Positions 13,201-24,725 of a stretch of DNA of 64,000 nt are shown piece by piece (positions within the stretch are counted from its first letter, which is position 1; each line of letters opens with the position of its first letter). Where the stretch lies: positions 834,501 to 898,500 of the forward strand of contig BROG01000245.1 of NCBI GenBank assembly GCA_030159075.1, read 5' to 3'. The stretch comes from Atrina japonica. Lineage: Eukaryota > Mollusca > Bivalvia > Pterioida > Pinnidae. The notes beneath the pieces were generated by a model. That model was given only the letters and a program-made list of their open reading frames with translations. It ran no database searches and was not told the DNA's origin. The position numbers were made by a program, and so were the translations under genes.

Positions 13201-14412
13201 TGACATTAATTATGCAGGTTCTACAATTCCATATCTCCATTTACATTACTCACCTTATGGCCCTCTGCCACTGATGGACACCTCTCAATTATGAACAAGC
13301 TGTAGTGTTCATTTACTATCTGAAAAATATTGAAGTAAATATCATCAAAGATTTGTTTATATATAACCCTTACCCCTAACCCTAACCTTAACCAGAGGCA
13401 CATACAAACACAACATGTCTAAATCAAATCAGAACAGGGTGGCAGGCTACTTGTCAACACAAAAGTATTACAGCTTCAGTAATGCAGGAAGTCGTGCAAG
13501 GTCATATGTTTAATCTGAACGACCTAATTTTGGAAAATAGAACGTATTGTTTTGGTATTGGCACTTTACCTTGGTAGACCTGTATCCGTACCTTATTACT
13601 GAGATAACTACCATTTTAAATAAGTCATAACCCATAAAAGAAGGGCATGACCCAGTAAAGAGGTCATAACCAATAAAAGAGATCATAGCCTTGTTAAACA
13701 AAATCAATAAACAATGAAACCGACATTTATTCTGGATATGCAGTGTTATCTACATAGGTCATAACCTATTACCTAATCAATATTGCCTAAAGCTCTGCAT
13801 CTCCTTGTATCAGCCAATATTCATAAAAAAACCTAGTTATTAATCATGTTTGTCTGCAAGTTATGTCATGACCTTATAAATAGCACACTTCATAAAAAGG
13901 GAGAAATCATTTATTCAGTTGTTTTCTTTTCCAGATAATCATGTGATGACATTCTCTGAGAACATCACATTGTCAAATTTCATTCCAAAGATTTCTTTTT
14001 AAAACATCAGGATGTAAGACCACAAACCTCAGGATGTAAGACTGTGCTTGACAAACCTATGAAAAAGGCCAAGTAGACAAATTTTGCATGAGAAGGACAA
14101 ATAAAAGAAAAACAAAATATCCACATGTTTTTTTGAATTGAAATCTAACTGTTAATTCTGGGCCATTTTCCAAAATTATCCCCTAGGAGAAAAAAACTAG
14201 GAAAAGGCTTGATATGATCATAGTCTCTACTACAAATGATATATAAACTAGGTATGTGATTCCATAAGGCCAAGTTTTAATGACAGAAAAAAACACATTT
14301 TCTACAAGGATAACACTTTTTTGTTTTATAATATGAGAACAAAATGCAATTTGATGTGGGACACATTTAAGTATTTTCCTAATGTGGTAACAAATGAAAA
14401 GAAAAACAAAAT
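13201..14412. other. Non-coding spacer with short interstitial telomere-like motif
   Basis: 13,366-13,394 holds a few CCCTAA-like hexamers (ACCCCTAACCCTAACCTTAA). At 13,615-13,700 there are four short CATAACC(C/A)-type repeats. No gene seen. Confidence 0.5.
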
Positions 14413-14667
14413 TGCGTCATACCGGAAGTGAGGTCTTATAAAAGTGAGGTCACCCGTCCATATCTTTGGCAATGCATACTAATAAGGGTTGTGGGGGCAG
14501 CCATCTTGGGTAACTTATGAAATGTTAGTCAAACGGTTTCACAATGATGAAAATAATTTTTTTTATCTTCTTTGTGGCGCCACCCGTCGGTAAACTGTTA
14601 ATTCTGGCATGCCATTTTCCTTGAACTAAGAAAAGGCTTATCCCTAGGAGAAAAAAACTTGGAAAGG
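14149..14667. repeat. Direct repeat pair flanking the left remnant of Polinton A
   Basis: A sequence of about 65 bp with CTGTTAATTCTGG, CCATTTTCC and CCCTAGGAGAAAAAAACT occurs at about 14,149-14,212 and again at about 14,594-14,667. The sequence between them carries left-TIR fragments. Confidence 0.65.
14413..14600 (+). repeat. Polinton A left TIR remnant
   Basis: CATACCGGAAGTGAGGTC (near 14,419), GGGGGCAGCCATCTTGGG (near 14,492) and GTGGCGCCACCCGTCGGT (near 14,575) occur in the same order as in the left TIR of Polinton B (28,800, 28,928 and 29,185). The outer ~100 bp with the terminal hairpin is missing, so the true left boundary is uncertain. Confidence 0.65.
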
Positions 14668-16269
14668 CCTAATGGCGAAAAAGGGGGATGGGGGTAAGGG
14701 AGAATCACTCTGTTAGTAGGGGAAACAAGAGGGAAATGGTTTATAGAAGTTTAACATGTTTAATGGGAATATAAAGATTTTTAAAACATTGTAAAAAAAA
14801 TGTGATGAACAAGTGTACCGTTCTCAGTGCAACGTCGAGCACATGATACACTTACCCGTCTCAGATAGTGATAATAGTATTTCCAAATGATGCCATTCGG
14901 CTGCCATGAGCTCTCAGTAGTCCTGAAGTTATTTCCAAGTGTTTTAATGTTTTACTATTTTTAGAATTTTAGAAAACTAAACTTTTTCTCAAGGGGCATA
15001 CATATGATGTATTCAGGGATCAGTATCACCCTAGGTCCATCAGACGTGATAAGTCGTCTAATGAAAACCAGTCACGAAGGCGCTGATGGTACAGGACTAT
15101 TACTCCAATGCTGAGGGAAGTTATAACTTTTCGTTTCGGCGACACGACAATGAAATCAAAACCTGTAATGAACTATATGTTAAACACTAATTGCATCTTG
15201 TGTTTCATGAACTCCTACTACTACTACTCGTAGCATACACTACTCAAGTGACCAATATTTTGACAGAAAATACTTTAATATTTAAAAATAAAAAAGTTAC
15301 CATGGTTGTGGCTTGCATTTTCACATGTCCTTTTTGACGAAGTCTTAGTTTCTGACAATACTTGTCAATGGGCCATCATCAAAACACTGTGATCTACATC
15401 ACTCAAAACTCAGTTTGATCGTGCTAAACAATATCGTACCATAAGTCTGAATGCTCATTATCTCGTCCTTGTTTAACAATCTTTGTTTTATATTATGCAC
15501 AAATCATCTTGTTTCACATGGTTTACACCAATAAGAGTATATCATATGATACCAATGCCGAATCGCGAAATATTAGGGTGAAAAAGTGACTGTGGGAGAC
15601 AATGACCCAAAAGTTGAACAAGAAAATTGGGGTAACATATCCCTGTTAGAAAATAAAAAGAAAAAAACACCCCTCCTCCTAAAGGTCACGTAGGACCCTA
15701 TTGAACTAAATCTGACTAAGTCTACTCCTACACGCAGAAAAACAGTTGAAAAAACTGCAACATCCTATCTTTGACGACAAAATCTTTGTAATATATGTAT
15801 AACATTATTGCTTGTTGTGATTACCTTCGTTTTGCTTCTACCTTTGGACTCCCCATCACCACAGCCTAAGACACAGGCTACTTCATATATGAAATTACAA
15901 ATGAAAGGAATTAAATCCTATGAAAAATAAAAATGTTCTTTGTATAAGAATACTTATTTTCTACCACGAAAAAGTAAGAGCAAATGCATTTTTATCTTAC
16001 GGTAATCAAAAAATTTGGCCGTATTCGGCTTGGGTTCAAAGAAACGGGTCTTAAGGTTCATCCTCAATTGTGAAAAACGAATCTGTGGGAGTGGTTGTGC
16101 TTAGTTCCCGAACAAGAAAATTGATACAAAGTAGCATCTTCGGTGCGTTTTAACCGTGAGTGAAACTAGGTAACCAATACGTAACCCTAATTATATCAAA
16201 GTGTGATGAATCAACCTATTGTAAAACCAAAGGCTATGAGTACCCCTAAACCTCTGGAAAATGATGATG
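14668..16269. other. Polinton A left interior without recognisable gene
   Basis: No coding homology could be read. Segments at 15,790-15,830 and 15,990-16,125 (including GTGGGAGTGGTTGTGC and AACAAGAAAATTGA) match sequence just outside the right end of the element at 22,425-22,590. This stretch therefore contains a dispersed repeat or rearranged flank. Confidence 0.5.
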
Positions 16270-17358
16270 AAGATGACACAGGGTTTCTATGACGCTATGC
16301 CTACTCTTTCTTCTCGACTGACATAAAAGATTCTGCAAAGACCACCCTTAGATCAGAAAATGGTGAAGGATTGGCAAAAGATTGACTCCTACGGCCTGGT
16401 CTGTAACCCATTAAAAAATCTAAAATGCATCCATCTATTATCGATCCTTCTAATCGGGGATGGTTATGCAGTGTGTACAACCTCTCTATCGAGAAGTGAA
16501 ACGTCGAAAGTACCCCATTTCTCTCTAAATGAAGTCAAAAATGGGTTGAAAGAACAAGACATGTATACGCTTCATAAATCTATCAACCCGAGAAAGTTTT
16601 CCTCGTAACCAAAACGAGAGTGACCGATATGGTTGAACAATGGCAATTAGATTTTAGCGGATGTATTCCAACATCAAGAATTGATGTTTATCCTAAATAT
16701 GCTTGGGTCATCCCTTTGAAAAAAACATCTGCCAAAGAAATGGTACGAGGTTTCAAGCAGTATTAAAATCAAGCTAAAGGACGACGGCCTATTCGTATAC
16801 AATCCGATAAAGGAAAAAGTTTTTGAATCGTGAATTTCGTCATACGTTCATGATATTCATCTTCTTTACGACAGACATTACAGAAACAAAAGCTAGTATT
16901 GTAGAACGCTTTCAAAGGACAAAAAGCTCGCATGTGGAGATATTTTACTCATACTCGTTCACGTCGTTATGCAGATTGTTCAAGCTTATAAATCAATCGT
17001 ATCATCGTAGTATCGGTAGAAGTCCCATAGAAGTCAAATCCTTCCTTCCAATGTGTTAGAAGTCTGGGAGGGACCTTATATGACCCTCTACCGTCCATTT
17101 GCCCAAGTTTGATAAGGTGATACTTACCTAACTGGACCACGGAACTGTTCACGGTCGAGAAACGAAGTGTATTACATCCAGGATGATCACCAAGAACGAT
17201 TGGAAGGTACGTTTTACGAAATCTGAATTACAACCCGTTGTGAAAAACAGATGATGTCTATGAAGTCGACGAGATTCTCGATCATAGAAAAAGACCATTG
17301 GAAAGGATATCCTTCTACTTTTGATTCCATGGATGATCGACTCAGTAGACCTCGGTAA
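16270..17358 (+). pseudogene. INT: Polinton integrase (rve) with C-terminal chromodomain, degraded
   Basis: Reading through frame changes gives the standard order of a Polinton integrase. An N-terminal YTLHKSINPRKF segment (16,560-16,600) lies where the zinc-binding/linker region sits. The first catalytic Asp is in WQLDFSG (about 16,640-16,660), followed by YAWVIPLKKTSAKEMV (16,697-16,747). The second Asp is in RRPIRIQSDKG (16,783-16,813), and the catalytic Glu is in KASIVERF (16,890-16,915). A chromodomain-like YEVDEILDHRK (17,257-17,290) ends near 17,358. Retroviral-type integrases insert the element DNA into chromosomes, and the chromodomain is thought to steer target choice. At least one in-frame stop (about 16,765) and several frame shifts make it non-functional. 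Confidence 0.85.
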
Positions 17359-18105
17359 GCCGAGTGTCTATCAGAGTTAACAATGTAGAGTGAGTCAAGT
17401 ACTAGTTTGCTTGGAAATGGTGCGGGAGAAAACATACCATCGGAAGAAAATTGTATTCTTTGTTTCAAGTCATTCTTTGCCTTTACTATCATCATAGAGT
17501 TCATTTGGCTTTGAAAGGGTGACAATAGTAAAACTAAAAGCAAATCATTGAATCTACATAAGACTTCAAGTAATCCATTCCTAAGGACTGTATATGATAG
17601 TGACACATTATGAACTTCAATAAAAGGGGTACCCCCGTCATATGGGCTTCTCTTCCCTAAACTGATTCAATCGTTAACGAGAACAACTCATGGTCTGATC
17701 TCTCCTCAGAGAGGGTGGGATCATCATTGCAGGGAATATCGTCAATACACTCGTAGGAGCAATTAGTCTCCTATCGGATATGCAATATAAAGTGGCAAAG
17801 GTATTTGGTCAGACTTTCTCAAACCTACCATGACGAAAGCCATTTACTAAATTTGCTTTGAATACGGGAGATGGATGTTGATACAAAATAAACGTTTCAT
17901 TGAAAAATGTCTTGTTCAACGAGGAAAAGAAGCCGTGAGCATACTCGTGCCCCTCTCATGTCGACTTCTCGTTTAGTAGGCAAGAAACGAACAGGAAACA
18001 ACGAGTCATACGAAATAACGAGCCGTCCCTTTCAGTCTACTTCTACAATTAAATCTAAACAGGTCGGAAGAGAGCAGATATCTTTTGACTAACAAGATTG
18101 ATGAA
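17359..18105 (+). other. Polinton A segment between integrase and capsid, probable small virion-protein remnants
   Basis: A TTHGLISPQRG-like stretch followed by a glycine- and isoleucine-rich hydrophobic run (IIAGNIVNTLVGAISLL, 17,720-17,775) resembles the small membrane-active or core proteins that sit near capsid genes in Polintons and adintoviruses. A 61-codon basic frame (17,907-18,092) follows. Homology is too weak to name either. Confidence 0.35.
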
Positions 18106-19295
18106 TGCAAAAAGATTCCTGTGAGTGTAGTAGTGAAGCTTTAGAGTTGTTTAATGTCCCTCCCCACCAATGTAACCTTAGAAGAAAGGAAGATGGGTGA
18201 GAATATTACCCCATCTCTAATACACATTCTGTCCCTATTAGAGTTTGAAATCAAAGACAAGGCGATAAGCTAAAATCGTCAAACACGATGGAACTGTATC
18301 TAGCAAAATGATACTCAAATCACTCCCGTCCAACAATTTGAATCATAGTTTGTTTTCCGAATCGGATTGTAATCTAAATGGAAAAGTGATCACTCCTGGA
18401 ACCGAACCTATCCCTATCGAATCTCGAAAAGTTGCTGTCCTTTTCTAATAAAATATCAGATTAGTGCTACCAGTTTATGGGTCACAAGGATCAACCTGGA
18501 ACGATTTGACAAGTTGAATCCTCATGCCGATGATGTCGCCGAGAAAAACTCAGGATTAGCTGATCAGTCATGAACGTATCAGTGAAAGTAAACCTTTAAT
18601 ATGATGGATCGTCTCTCCATTTGGATCTGTTTGAACAGAAACGATTTCTACCTAATGGTATAGATGTACGCCCCCCCTAAAGGGGTTTAATAGAAGTCGT
18701 GAACCCTTTTACATGATGTGTGGAGGAGGTGAATTAGGCTATCTACTAAAGTGAAACCCATTGCATACTTTACTGAATCAGATGAACGAAACAGATGAAT
18801 ACCAGTACTGCAAATTTCCCTTGAGACGTGTAGAAGTGAAAACGTTTACCATTCCTGCTGGACACGTTCAAAGATTACAGTTCTCATTTGTATCAAGGTC
18901 AAATGGCCAAACGTATAGTAGTAGGTAATGTGAGCAATGCCGCTTTCTAATGGGGATGCGACAAAGAATCCTTTTATTTTCAATCAACATTTTAATGTCA
19001 ATAAAGGTTTAGTATCCACTCGTCCTTTAGAACCTGACTTTGAAAACAACTGTGTACTTTCATTACTTGAGCTTATATCAAGGATTAGGTCGATTAGGAG
19101 AAGACTGGGCCCCTTCCGTGACCATTGAAATTTACCTTTGTGGTGTTTTGATTGACAGCTGATCAAGACAATGATACACTGGATAAAAACAGGAAATTAA
19201 CGCAATCGAACTTCAATTGCTTTAGCAGAGAGAGTGTGAACTGTAGCATTGTCTAGGAGAATTTCGATAACGTAAGAAATCATCAACAAACAGAG
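18106..19295 (+). pseudogene. MCP: Polinton major capsid protein (double jelly-roll), degraded and shortened
   Basis: Short matches in the right order identify the family. An N-terminal ALELFNVPP followed by TNVTLEE (18,140-18,185) is the usual opening of Polinton capsids. LPSNNLNHSLFSESDCNLNG (18,325-18,380) is the 'PxNNxxHSLFSxxxxxLNG' region. LFEQKRFLPNGIDVR (18,628-18,672), a PLRRVEVKTFTIPAG box (18,820-18,865) and the GDATKNPFIFNQHFNVN box (18,952-19,002) all belong to the C-terminal jelly roll. The span of about 1.2 kb is shorter than the usual 1.6-2 kb, so internal deletion is likely. Stops and frame shifts are numerous. The intact family forms pseudohexameric capsomers of an icosahedral shell. 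Confidence 0.82.
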
Positions 19296-19349
19296 AGAAG
19301 TGGCTAAATGCAAAAGTATTCAAGGCTTGATTATGCTCATCAACTCAAT

Positions 19350-19850
19350 AGTATTTATATCACGAGACCCTTATGTTAGGACCCTTCGTTCGGCGGAGTA
19401 TACCCCAGAGACGTTTTACCGGGGCAAACATTCATTTATCGTTTAATACAGAACGATCAACCAGGAGAGCATTGGTTGCCATTCATTTCATAGGTCATCA
19501 GACCTGCTGAATATTTTGACTCTTATGGGCTACTCCATGGTCTATCCTGATATCTATCAAGTTTATGAACGCCTCGCACCAAAGTTTGTGGAATTCACTG
19601 TGTGTATTCATTTACGTCAAAAGACATCGCGGTGTCCCTAAGCCATAGTTTTTATTTCAATCGAAACCTAGACCAAGAAGAAGAAACATTGATCCTTTAC
19701 TAAACGATCGTTTTGTTTGGAGAGATGGTGTATCAGTCCTGTCAAGTCACGACAAGTATGGGTTAATTACGTCAAGGAATCCGAACCGATCGGATTTTAA
19801 TATTGCTTTTTGGTATCATGTACGTAGTTTGAGCGGGTAATAAAAATGTT
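19350..19850 (+). pseudogene. PRO: Adenain-like cysteine protease, degraded
   Basis: FGGVYPRDVLPGQTFIY (19,390-19,440), GEHWLPFIS (19,464-19,490, with the catalytic His) and AEYFDSYGL (19,506-19,532) follow the order of adenovirus-type maturation proteases carried by Polintons. A Cys-containing TVCIHL/VFIYVKRHRGV segment at 19,590-19,640 is where the catalytic Cys would lie, spread over two frames. The intact enzyme processes capsid precursors. It follows the capsid gene, as is common. The copy has in-frame stops. Downstream, GTCAAGGAATCCGAACCGA (19,768-19,786) is shared with Polinton B at 38,194. Confidence 0.75.
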
Positions 19851-20140
19851 GAGTGAATAACACTTTTTTATGAATTATTTATGAAAAAACAATATAAAAG
19901 TAGAAAGAAAAGATGGGGGTGTGCATGAGAGAGAGAAAACAGAAATAAGAGAATAGGTGAACATGTGACGGAGAGAGAGAAGAAATGAGAGAGAGACAAA
20001 GAAAAATGAGGAGAAAGGTGAAAATGTGGAGAGAGAGAAAAGAAATGAGAGAAAAGAAATAAGAGAAAACATGGGAAATGGGAAGCGAGTGAGATACGAT
20101 TCATGGGATCACGTGACCTGATGGGTTTGACAAAGAACAC
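19851..20140 (+). other. Purine-rich GA tract of Polinton A
   Basis: AGAGAGA/GAAATGAG-rich sequence is preceded by a TATAAAAG at about 19,894. Its composition resembles the GAGAAACAGAGAGAAG coding repeats of the Arg/Glu-rich gene in Polinton B (36,220-36,520). It may be a relic of a similar gene, but no frame stays open. Confidence 0.4.
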
Positions 20141-20159
20141 CATCAGAGTGCACACAGAG

Positions 20160-20880
20160 AGAAATGATGATTGCAAACTGTATGGATGATCTGCTGTTCT
20201 CTCTATTACGCAGATACATGTAACTCCTGATTGGAATACACGTGGTGTGAAAACACCTACATTTTATAGGGATTGTGTATCATAATGATGATGAGATTTT
20301 TACGGACAGACCCGCTTATGCCCTTTACAGATGTAAGTGCCGTCAAAATCCTTATCTATTGGGAGATCTACGGTATAACCCGTTGGATCGAGAGACAATT
20401 GTGTACAAGCAACTAAATATAGATGGATTCACGTGATTCACTCAGCTGATTAAAACTGCAGTTCAGACTTGAAACGGGACCAGATGAGCTTCGTGGACCA
20501 CTACACTAGTTATGTCAACAACTACAAACATGTCAATCCATTGATAGAATGGCACATGGTGTACGCCAGAAGCCATATTAAACAAGATGTACGAAGTAGC
20601 CAACACTCAATGTTACGGTTGTGAGATTGATCATGAGTCAAAAGCAACAATTCCTGCCTGATGATGTATGATGACGGCACAATGATATACTTTGACGAGG
20701 CTCTAGACACGGTGAACGAAATGAACATTTTGGAAAAATTTAAGAAAGTTTAAGAGAAATCCCAGTGCATTAAGAGACGTACAAACAGATTGGAGAGCTA
20801 CTCAACAAAGAAACAGACCGAAGCCGACTTGGATACGGTGTATCTTTGATGGAACTGGCACCCCGTCTCCATAATGAAGT
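20160..20880 (+). pseudogene. Unnamed Polinton A protein remnant
   Basis: Broken frames give FTDRPAYALYRCKCRQNPYL (20,310-20,368), a NPLIEWHMVYAR segment (20,537-20,572), and a Cys-containing QCYGCEIDHESK box (20,609-20,645), followed by MMYDDGTMIYFDEALD. The Cys/His spacing suggests a metal-binding fold. I cannot name the family. Its position after the protease suggests it is a Polinton gene. Confidence 0.4.
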
Positions 20881-21169
20881 GACAGTTTTATTTTTTTCTT
20901 TCAATTATTGTACATTTTCCAGAGATAAGCCCCTAACCCTCTAAAATACAGTTTGATTTCCTTTTTTTCATGGGGAAAATTAAAACATTAAAAACATAAA
21001 AACAAAATTGTTGTTTATGTATTTTATCTGGGTATAAGGTCACTTTGTTAGTGTACAATCACAAAGGTAACAAGAGTTATGTGGGTAAAAACACCAATGG
21101 AGAAATTTATGAGACAGTAATTCGTGACAAACTCTATTGTTATGATGTATTCAATTAGATAAAAGTCTA

Positions 21170-21610
21170 AATAAAGTAAGGTCATGTGACTAGAGAGAGG
21201 TCAGTTCAGCCTGTGAAAACTGAAAGATCCGAAGCTCAGGTGGTTAACATCATAAGAAAAAATCCACTACTATCAGCATACCAATGCCTAGATTATTTTC
21301 CATGCTAAAAAATAGAATTATCTCAAAAAAAGTCACATGACTATATAGGGTTCAGTTAGACCTCTGAGAATTTGCGATCCAAAGCTCGAAGAGTTAACAT
21401 CATAAGAAGAAACCACTACTTTTAGCATAGGGTGAAATTTTTTATTGGATCAGACAAATATTTCTCATGCACTAAAAATAGAAACAAAAAAAAGTCACAT
21501 GACTAGAGTAAGGGTTTCAGTTAGACCATCTGAAACATTTGCAATCCGGAGCTCGAAGTCTCGTCAGAAAAAACCACTACCAGCAATAGGGTGAAGTGTT
21601 TGAAATTTTT
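21170..21610. repeat. Polinton A subterminal tandem repeat, about 150-180 bp unit, three copies
   Basis: Each unit contains GTCACATGACTA (or a variant), a GTTCAGTTAGACC-type block, a GATCCAAAGCTCGAAGAGTT-type block and CACTAC..CAGCATAGGGTGA. The same units occur inverted in Polinton B at 29,560-29,860 (two copies) and once at 40,780-40,880. Confidence 0.8.
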
Positions 21611-21659
21611 TTATTTACTATATGTTAAAGACCCACTATTTCCATTTAACAAGTCTTAG

Positions 21660-22366
21660 TACATAGTATCGGCCTACACTTCTCGCGCTTGCGCACTTGA
21701 AACAGAACTCTCGACGACTAACAGTTACGAACACGGCCTACCGCTTCTCGCCACATGCGCACTGCACACCCTTAACGACGGTGGCTGCCATACGAGTTTT
21801 CACAAACCATGGAAAACCCCAAAGTTTCGGTTTAAAAATAGATTCACTCCGTCAGGGAAAACCCAAAGTTTCGGTTCTAAAAATAGATTCAAAAACTGGA
21901 AAAACCCAAAGGTTCTAAAAATAGATTCACTCTCACCTCAAAACTGGAAAAACAACTTCTCTCTCTTATTGACTTCCTCGTGAACTCTCGTGACCTCTTG
22001 TGACTTCTCGTGACCCCATCCTCTTAACGTAAAAGGCCATTGGCTCTTACCCCCAAGATGGCTGCCCCCACAAACCTTCCACTTCCGGTCATAGACACGC
22101 CTCCAAGCTCAACGATTGGCTCTTTCTACTTATTGCTATGAAAAATGACCCTCACTTCCGGTATGGTACGGACTTCCGGTATGACGTACTTCCGGTATGA
22201 CCTCACTTCCGTATATGACGCACTTGTCCCCCGGTTGTGACGTCACAGGCGGCTCTCCGGCGCGCACATTTGAAATTGAAATCATCTGATGACGTCAACA
22301 AAAACCGTTAAAAAGCGCCCCCAGGCGGCAAAATTCAAATGGCGCGTCGGAGAGCTGCCTATAACT
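21660..22366 (+). repeat. Polinton A right TIR
   Basis: Homologous in the same orientation to 41,560-42,169. Shared blocks are CTTCTCGC..GCGCACT, repeated GGTTCTAAAAATAGATTCAC, GACACGCCTCC..GCTCAACGATTGGCTCTTTC, ACTTCCGGTATGAC and the terminal GAGCTGCCTATAACT. The last ~120 bp can fold back on itself (arms at about 22,248-22,277 and 22,332-22,359). Confidence 0.85.
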
Positions 22367-22830
22367 ATAAATTGCCACACCAAATTTGAAGGAGAAAAAT
22401 AAAAAAGTTCTTGCATTTTCTACAAATGCCATTTTTATCAATCAAAAGGCCGTACGGCTAGTGGGTGAAAACTGTGGGAGTGGTTGTGCCAACAAGAAAA
22501 TTGAACAAAAAGAACAAACAAGCGTCCACGTTCTTGCAGAGAGTTGTTAACATATGTTAAACATTATTGCTTGTTGTGATACCATACCAAATTTGAAAGA
22601 AATTGAAGGTTCTTGCATTTTGTACATAATGCCCATATTTGGCAATAAAATGGACATAACTCTGCCAAATATAATTGAAATTTCACGATTTAAAGATTCG
22701 TAAAAACGGTTCATAAAATGATGCACCCTACCAAGTTTAACGAAGATCAGACCAAATTGTTGGAGTTATGGCATAAAACATTTGGGCAGACGGACGGACA
22801 ACAGCATACTATTATACCTCCGATTCATCA
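22367..22830 (+). repeat. Dispersed repeat downstream of Polinton A
   Basis: Contains two related ACCAAATTTGAA..GTTCTTGCATTTT blocks (about 22,380 and 22,588), GTGGGAGTGGTTGTGC and ends with a GGGCAGACGGACGGACA tract. I recall this kind of tract from mollusc short interspersed elements. Parts recur at 15,790-16,125. Confidence 0.5.
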
Positions 22831-24049
22831 ATGTGAAAACTGTTATTTCATAAGTATGTGACAAAGATATGTTTTTATCAGTTTAATTTTGTGCATTAAT
22901 TTGCATTTGGTCTCCTAAAATTTATTGTATTTCTTTTTTATTTTGTTTTGTGTTTTTTTTTTCTTATAGAAAGATAAGTTTTTGGTGGACGCTAATGCTA
23001 GTGTGGAAGGGAGATATTTATATAAAATATCTAATTTGATTTGGTTAATGTATATCATGAATATAACTAGTATATTATTACCTAACTATTGAATGGTTAT
23101 ACATATACAAGAGGAATAACTCTTGTGACCTTATATATCTTTTTTGTTAGAGTTATCTTTCTTTGTGATCTGACCATTGTTCAGTTCTTACCTTTGAATT
23201 TCTATCTAAAAACTATTTTTATTGGTTATTTTCCATTATCTTGAAGATTTAAATTTGTACAGTCATAGAAGACAGACATGTTATTTTTTGTAGAATAACT
23301 TTGTCTATTTAATACAATACAAGCATCTTGACAGTGAATATCTTTGTATTGTTTGTATTTTGAACTTACTAATTTGAGAATATACTATTTTGAAAATATT
23401 AATATAATGTATAATGAATTATTCCTGATCTAATTTGAACCATCTCATGTTTTTCTAAATGTTGGGTATAAAATTAATGAATGATTTAAATCAACTAAAG
23501 TTTATAAAATATTGTAAGCTCATAAATTAACAGAAGTTTATATATTAGTTTTGATTAATTAAATGTACATACAAGCGTATAACACTGTTTATATTGGTTT
23601 ACAGGGAAATGTAACAAAACTGAACATTACTGATTAGTAAGAATTTAATATTCACACAGAACCACATTCGAGTATGTGAATTGTTGTGTTTATTTTGTGA
23701 TTAAATTTAATGCATATTAATATCCGTTTTGGTGAAAAGTATCGTTTCTATTTATTATATTTTTGAAAAGAATATTTTTTAATTTACTCTAGTCATTGAT
23801 TTTTGTGTAAACAGTTGTATCTATTATTGCTATTTTACGTGTACTGTGTGAATAAATGAAGAATAATATTTGGGAATAAAAAATTAACTATCAAACCCAA
23901 ATAAAGGTGTTTGTGATATTTATTACCCAAACCCACATTGCTACACGATCTACAAATAGAAAAAAATGTCATAGAATGGCTTTATTTCCTGGCAACTTTC
24001 TCATATTCGGAGGAAAGTCTTGTGACAAGAGTGAGAGTGTCGTATTTTC
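22831..24049. other. Very AT-rich spacer
   Basis: No gene, RNA or tandem repeat was supported. Confidence 0.55.
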
Positions 24050-24215
24050 GCCTCACTAATTTGCGACCTTAAAATGTCGTCTTTTCCCCCGCAAATTTGC
24101 GACCTTAAAATGTCGTCTTTCGTCTTTTAATCTTACAAATTCGTGACCTTAAAATGTCGTCTTTTCGCCCCGAAAATTTGTGATCTTAAAACGTTGTCTT
24201 TTCGCCTCACTACTT
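24050..24215. repeat. Tandem repeat, about 40 bp unit, four copies
   Basis: Units contain AATTTGCGACCTTAAAATGT followed by CGTCTTTTCGCC. TCGTCTTTTC pieces recur at 24,430-24,530. Confidence 0.8.
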
Positions 24216-24293
24216 GTGCATTTAGACAGAGTATCTAAAGGGAGTTCAGTTCTTGTTGCTGCTCTTGTTGTTATATATAGTTTTTTTACGCTC

Positions 24294-24320
24294 TCTCTCT
24301 CTCTCTCTGTGTGTGTGTCA
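24294..24320. repeat. (CT)n(GT)n microsatellite
   Basis: CT dinucleotides run directly into GT dinucleotides. Confidence 0.85.
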
Positions 24321-24529
24321 CGCCCCTCTCTATTTAGGTTTTATGGTCACAAATAATCCCAATTATTCATCAGAATCATATAATTTTATTTTCTATTTTT
24401 TTTAAAATTACCCAGATTTATCTGTCAAAACAACACAAGCTGGAAAGACGACAAAAATATGTCGCTAATTTGCAGGTTATTTTGTCATCTTTTCACCTCA
24501 ATTTTGTCGTCTTTTCAAAATGTTAATTT

Positions 24530-24725
24530 GTACTCTTTTCTTCTTTTCGTTCTGTCCTCTTTTTGCCCCGTAATAACAAAAAAGTCGACATGGCACAAAT
24601 TAGCCACCATAGAAAACTGCATTGTAGAAAACTGCATTGTAGAAAACAGCAATGTAGAAAATGTAGAAAACTGCAACGTAGAAAACTGCATTGTAGAAAA
24701 CTGCAATGTAGAAAACTGCATTCCT
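24530..24725 (+). repeat. Dispersed element with 15-bp internal repeats, copy 1
   Basis: A unique head (TCGTTCTGTCCTCTTTTTGC..GTCGACATGGCACAAATTAG) leads into eight or nine copies of GAAAACTGCATTGTA. An inverted copy lies at 42,437-42,690. A 15-bp unit keeps several frames open, so the open frames here are not evidence of genes. Confidence 0.8.

Larger units (their letters stand above)
14413..22366 (+). mobile_element. Polinton A: decayed Polinton/Maverick element
   Basis: The right end (21,660-22,366) is homologous to the right TIR of the intact-ended element at 28,665-42,169, and it ends in the same GAGCTGCCTATAACT. At the left only internal TIR pieces remain (14,413-14,600). Between them, on the plus strand, are remnants of retroviral-type integrase with chromodomain, double-jelly-roll major capsid protein, adenain-like cysteine protease and an unnamed Cys-containing protein. 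All contain several stops and frame changes. No polymerase, penton protein or packaging ATPase could be found. At about 8 kb it is half the usual 15-20 kb. Polintons are self-synthesising, virus-like DNA transposons, and the capsid genes link them to adintoviruses. Confidence 0.82.

Noticed and set aside
12992..13294. 100-codon Phe/Leu-rich frame
   Set aside because: Caused by T-runs inside the 67-bp repeat.
13366..13394. Telomere
   Set aside because: Only about four imperfect CCCTAA-type units in the middle of the sequence, an interstitial motif at most.
17214..17606. 130-codon minus-strand frame
   Set aside because: It lies antisense to the integrase C-terminus and shows no homology of its own.
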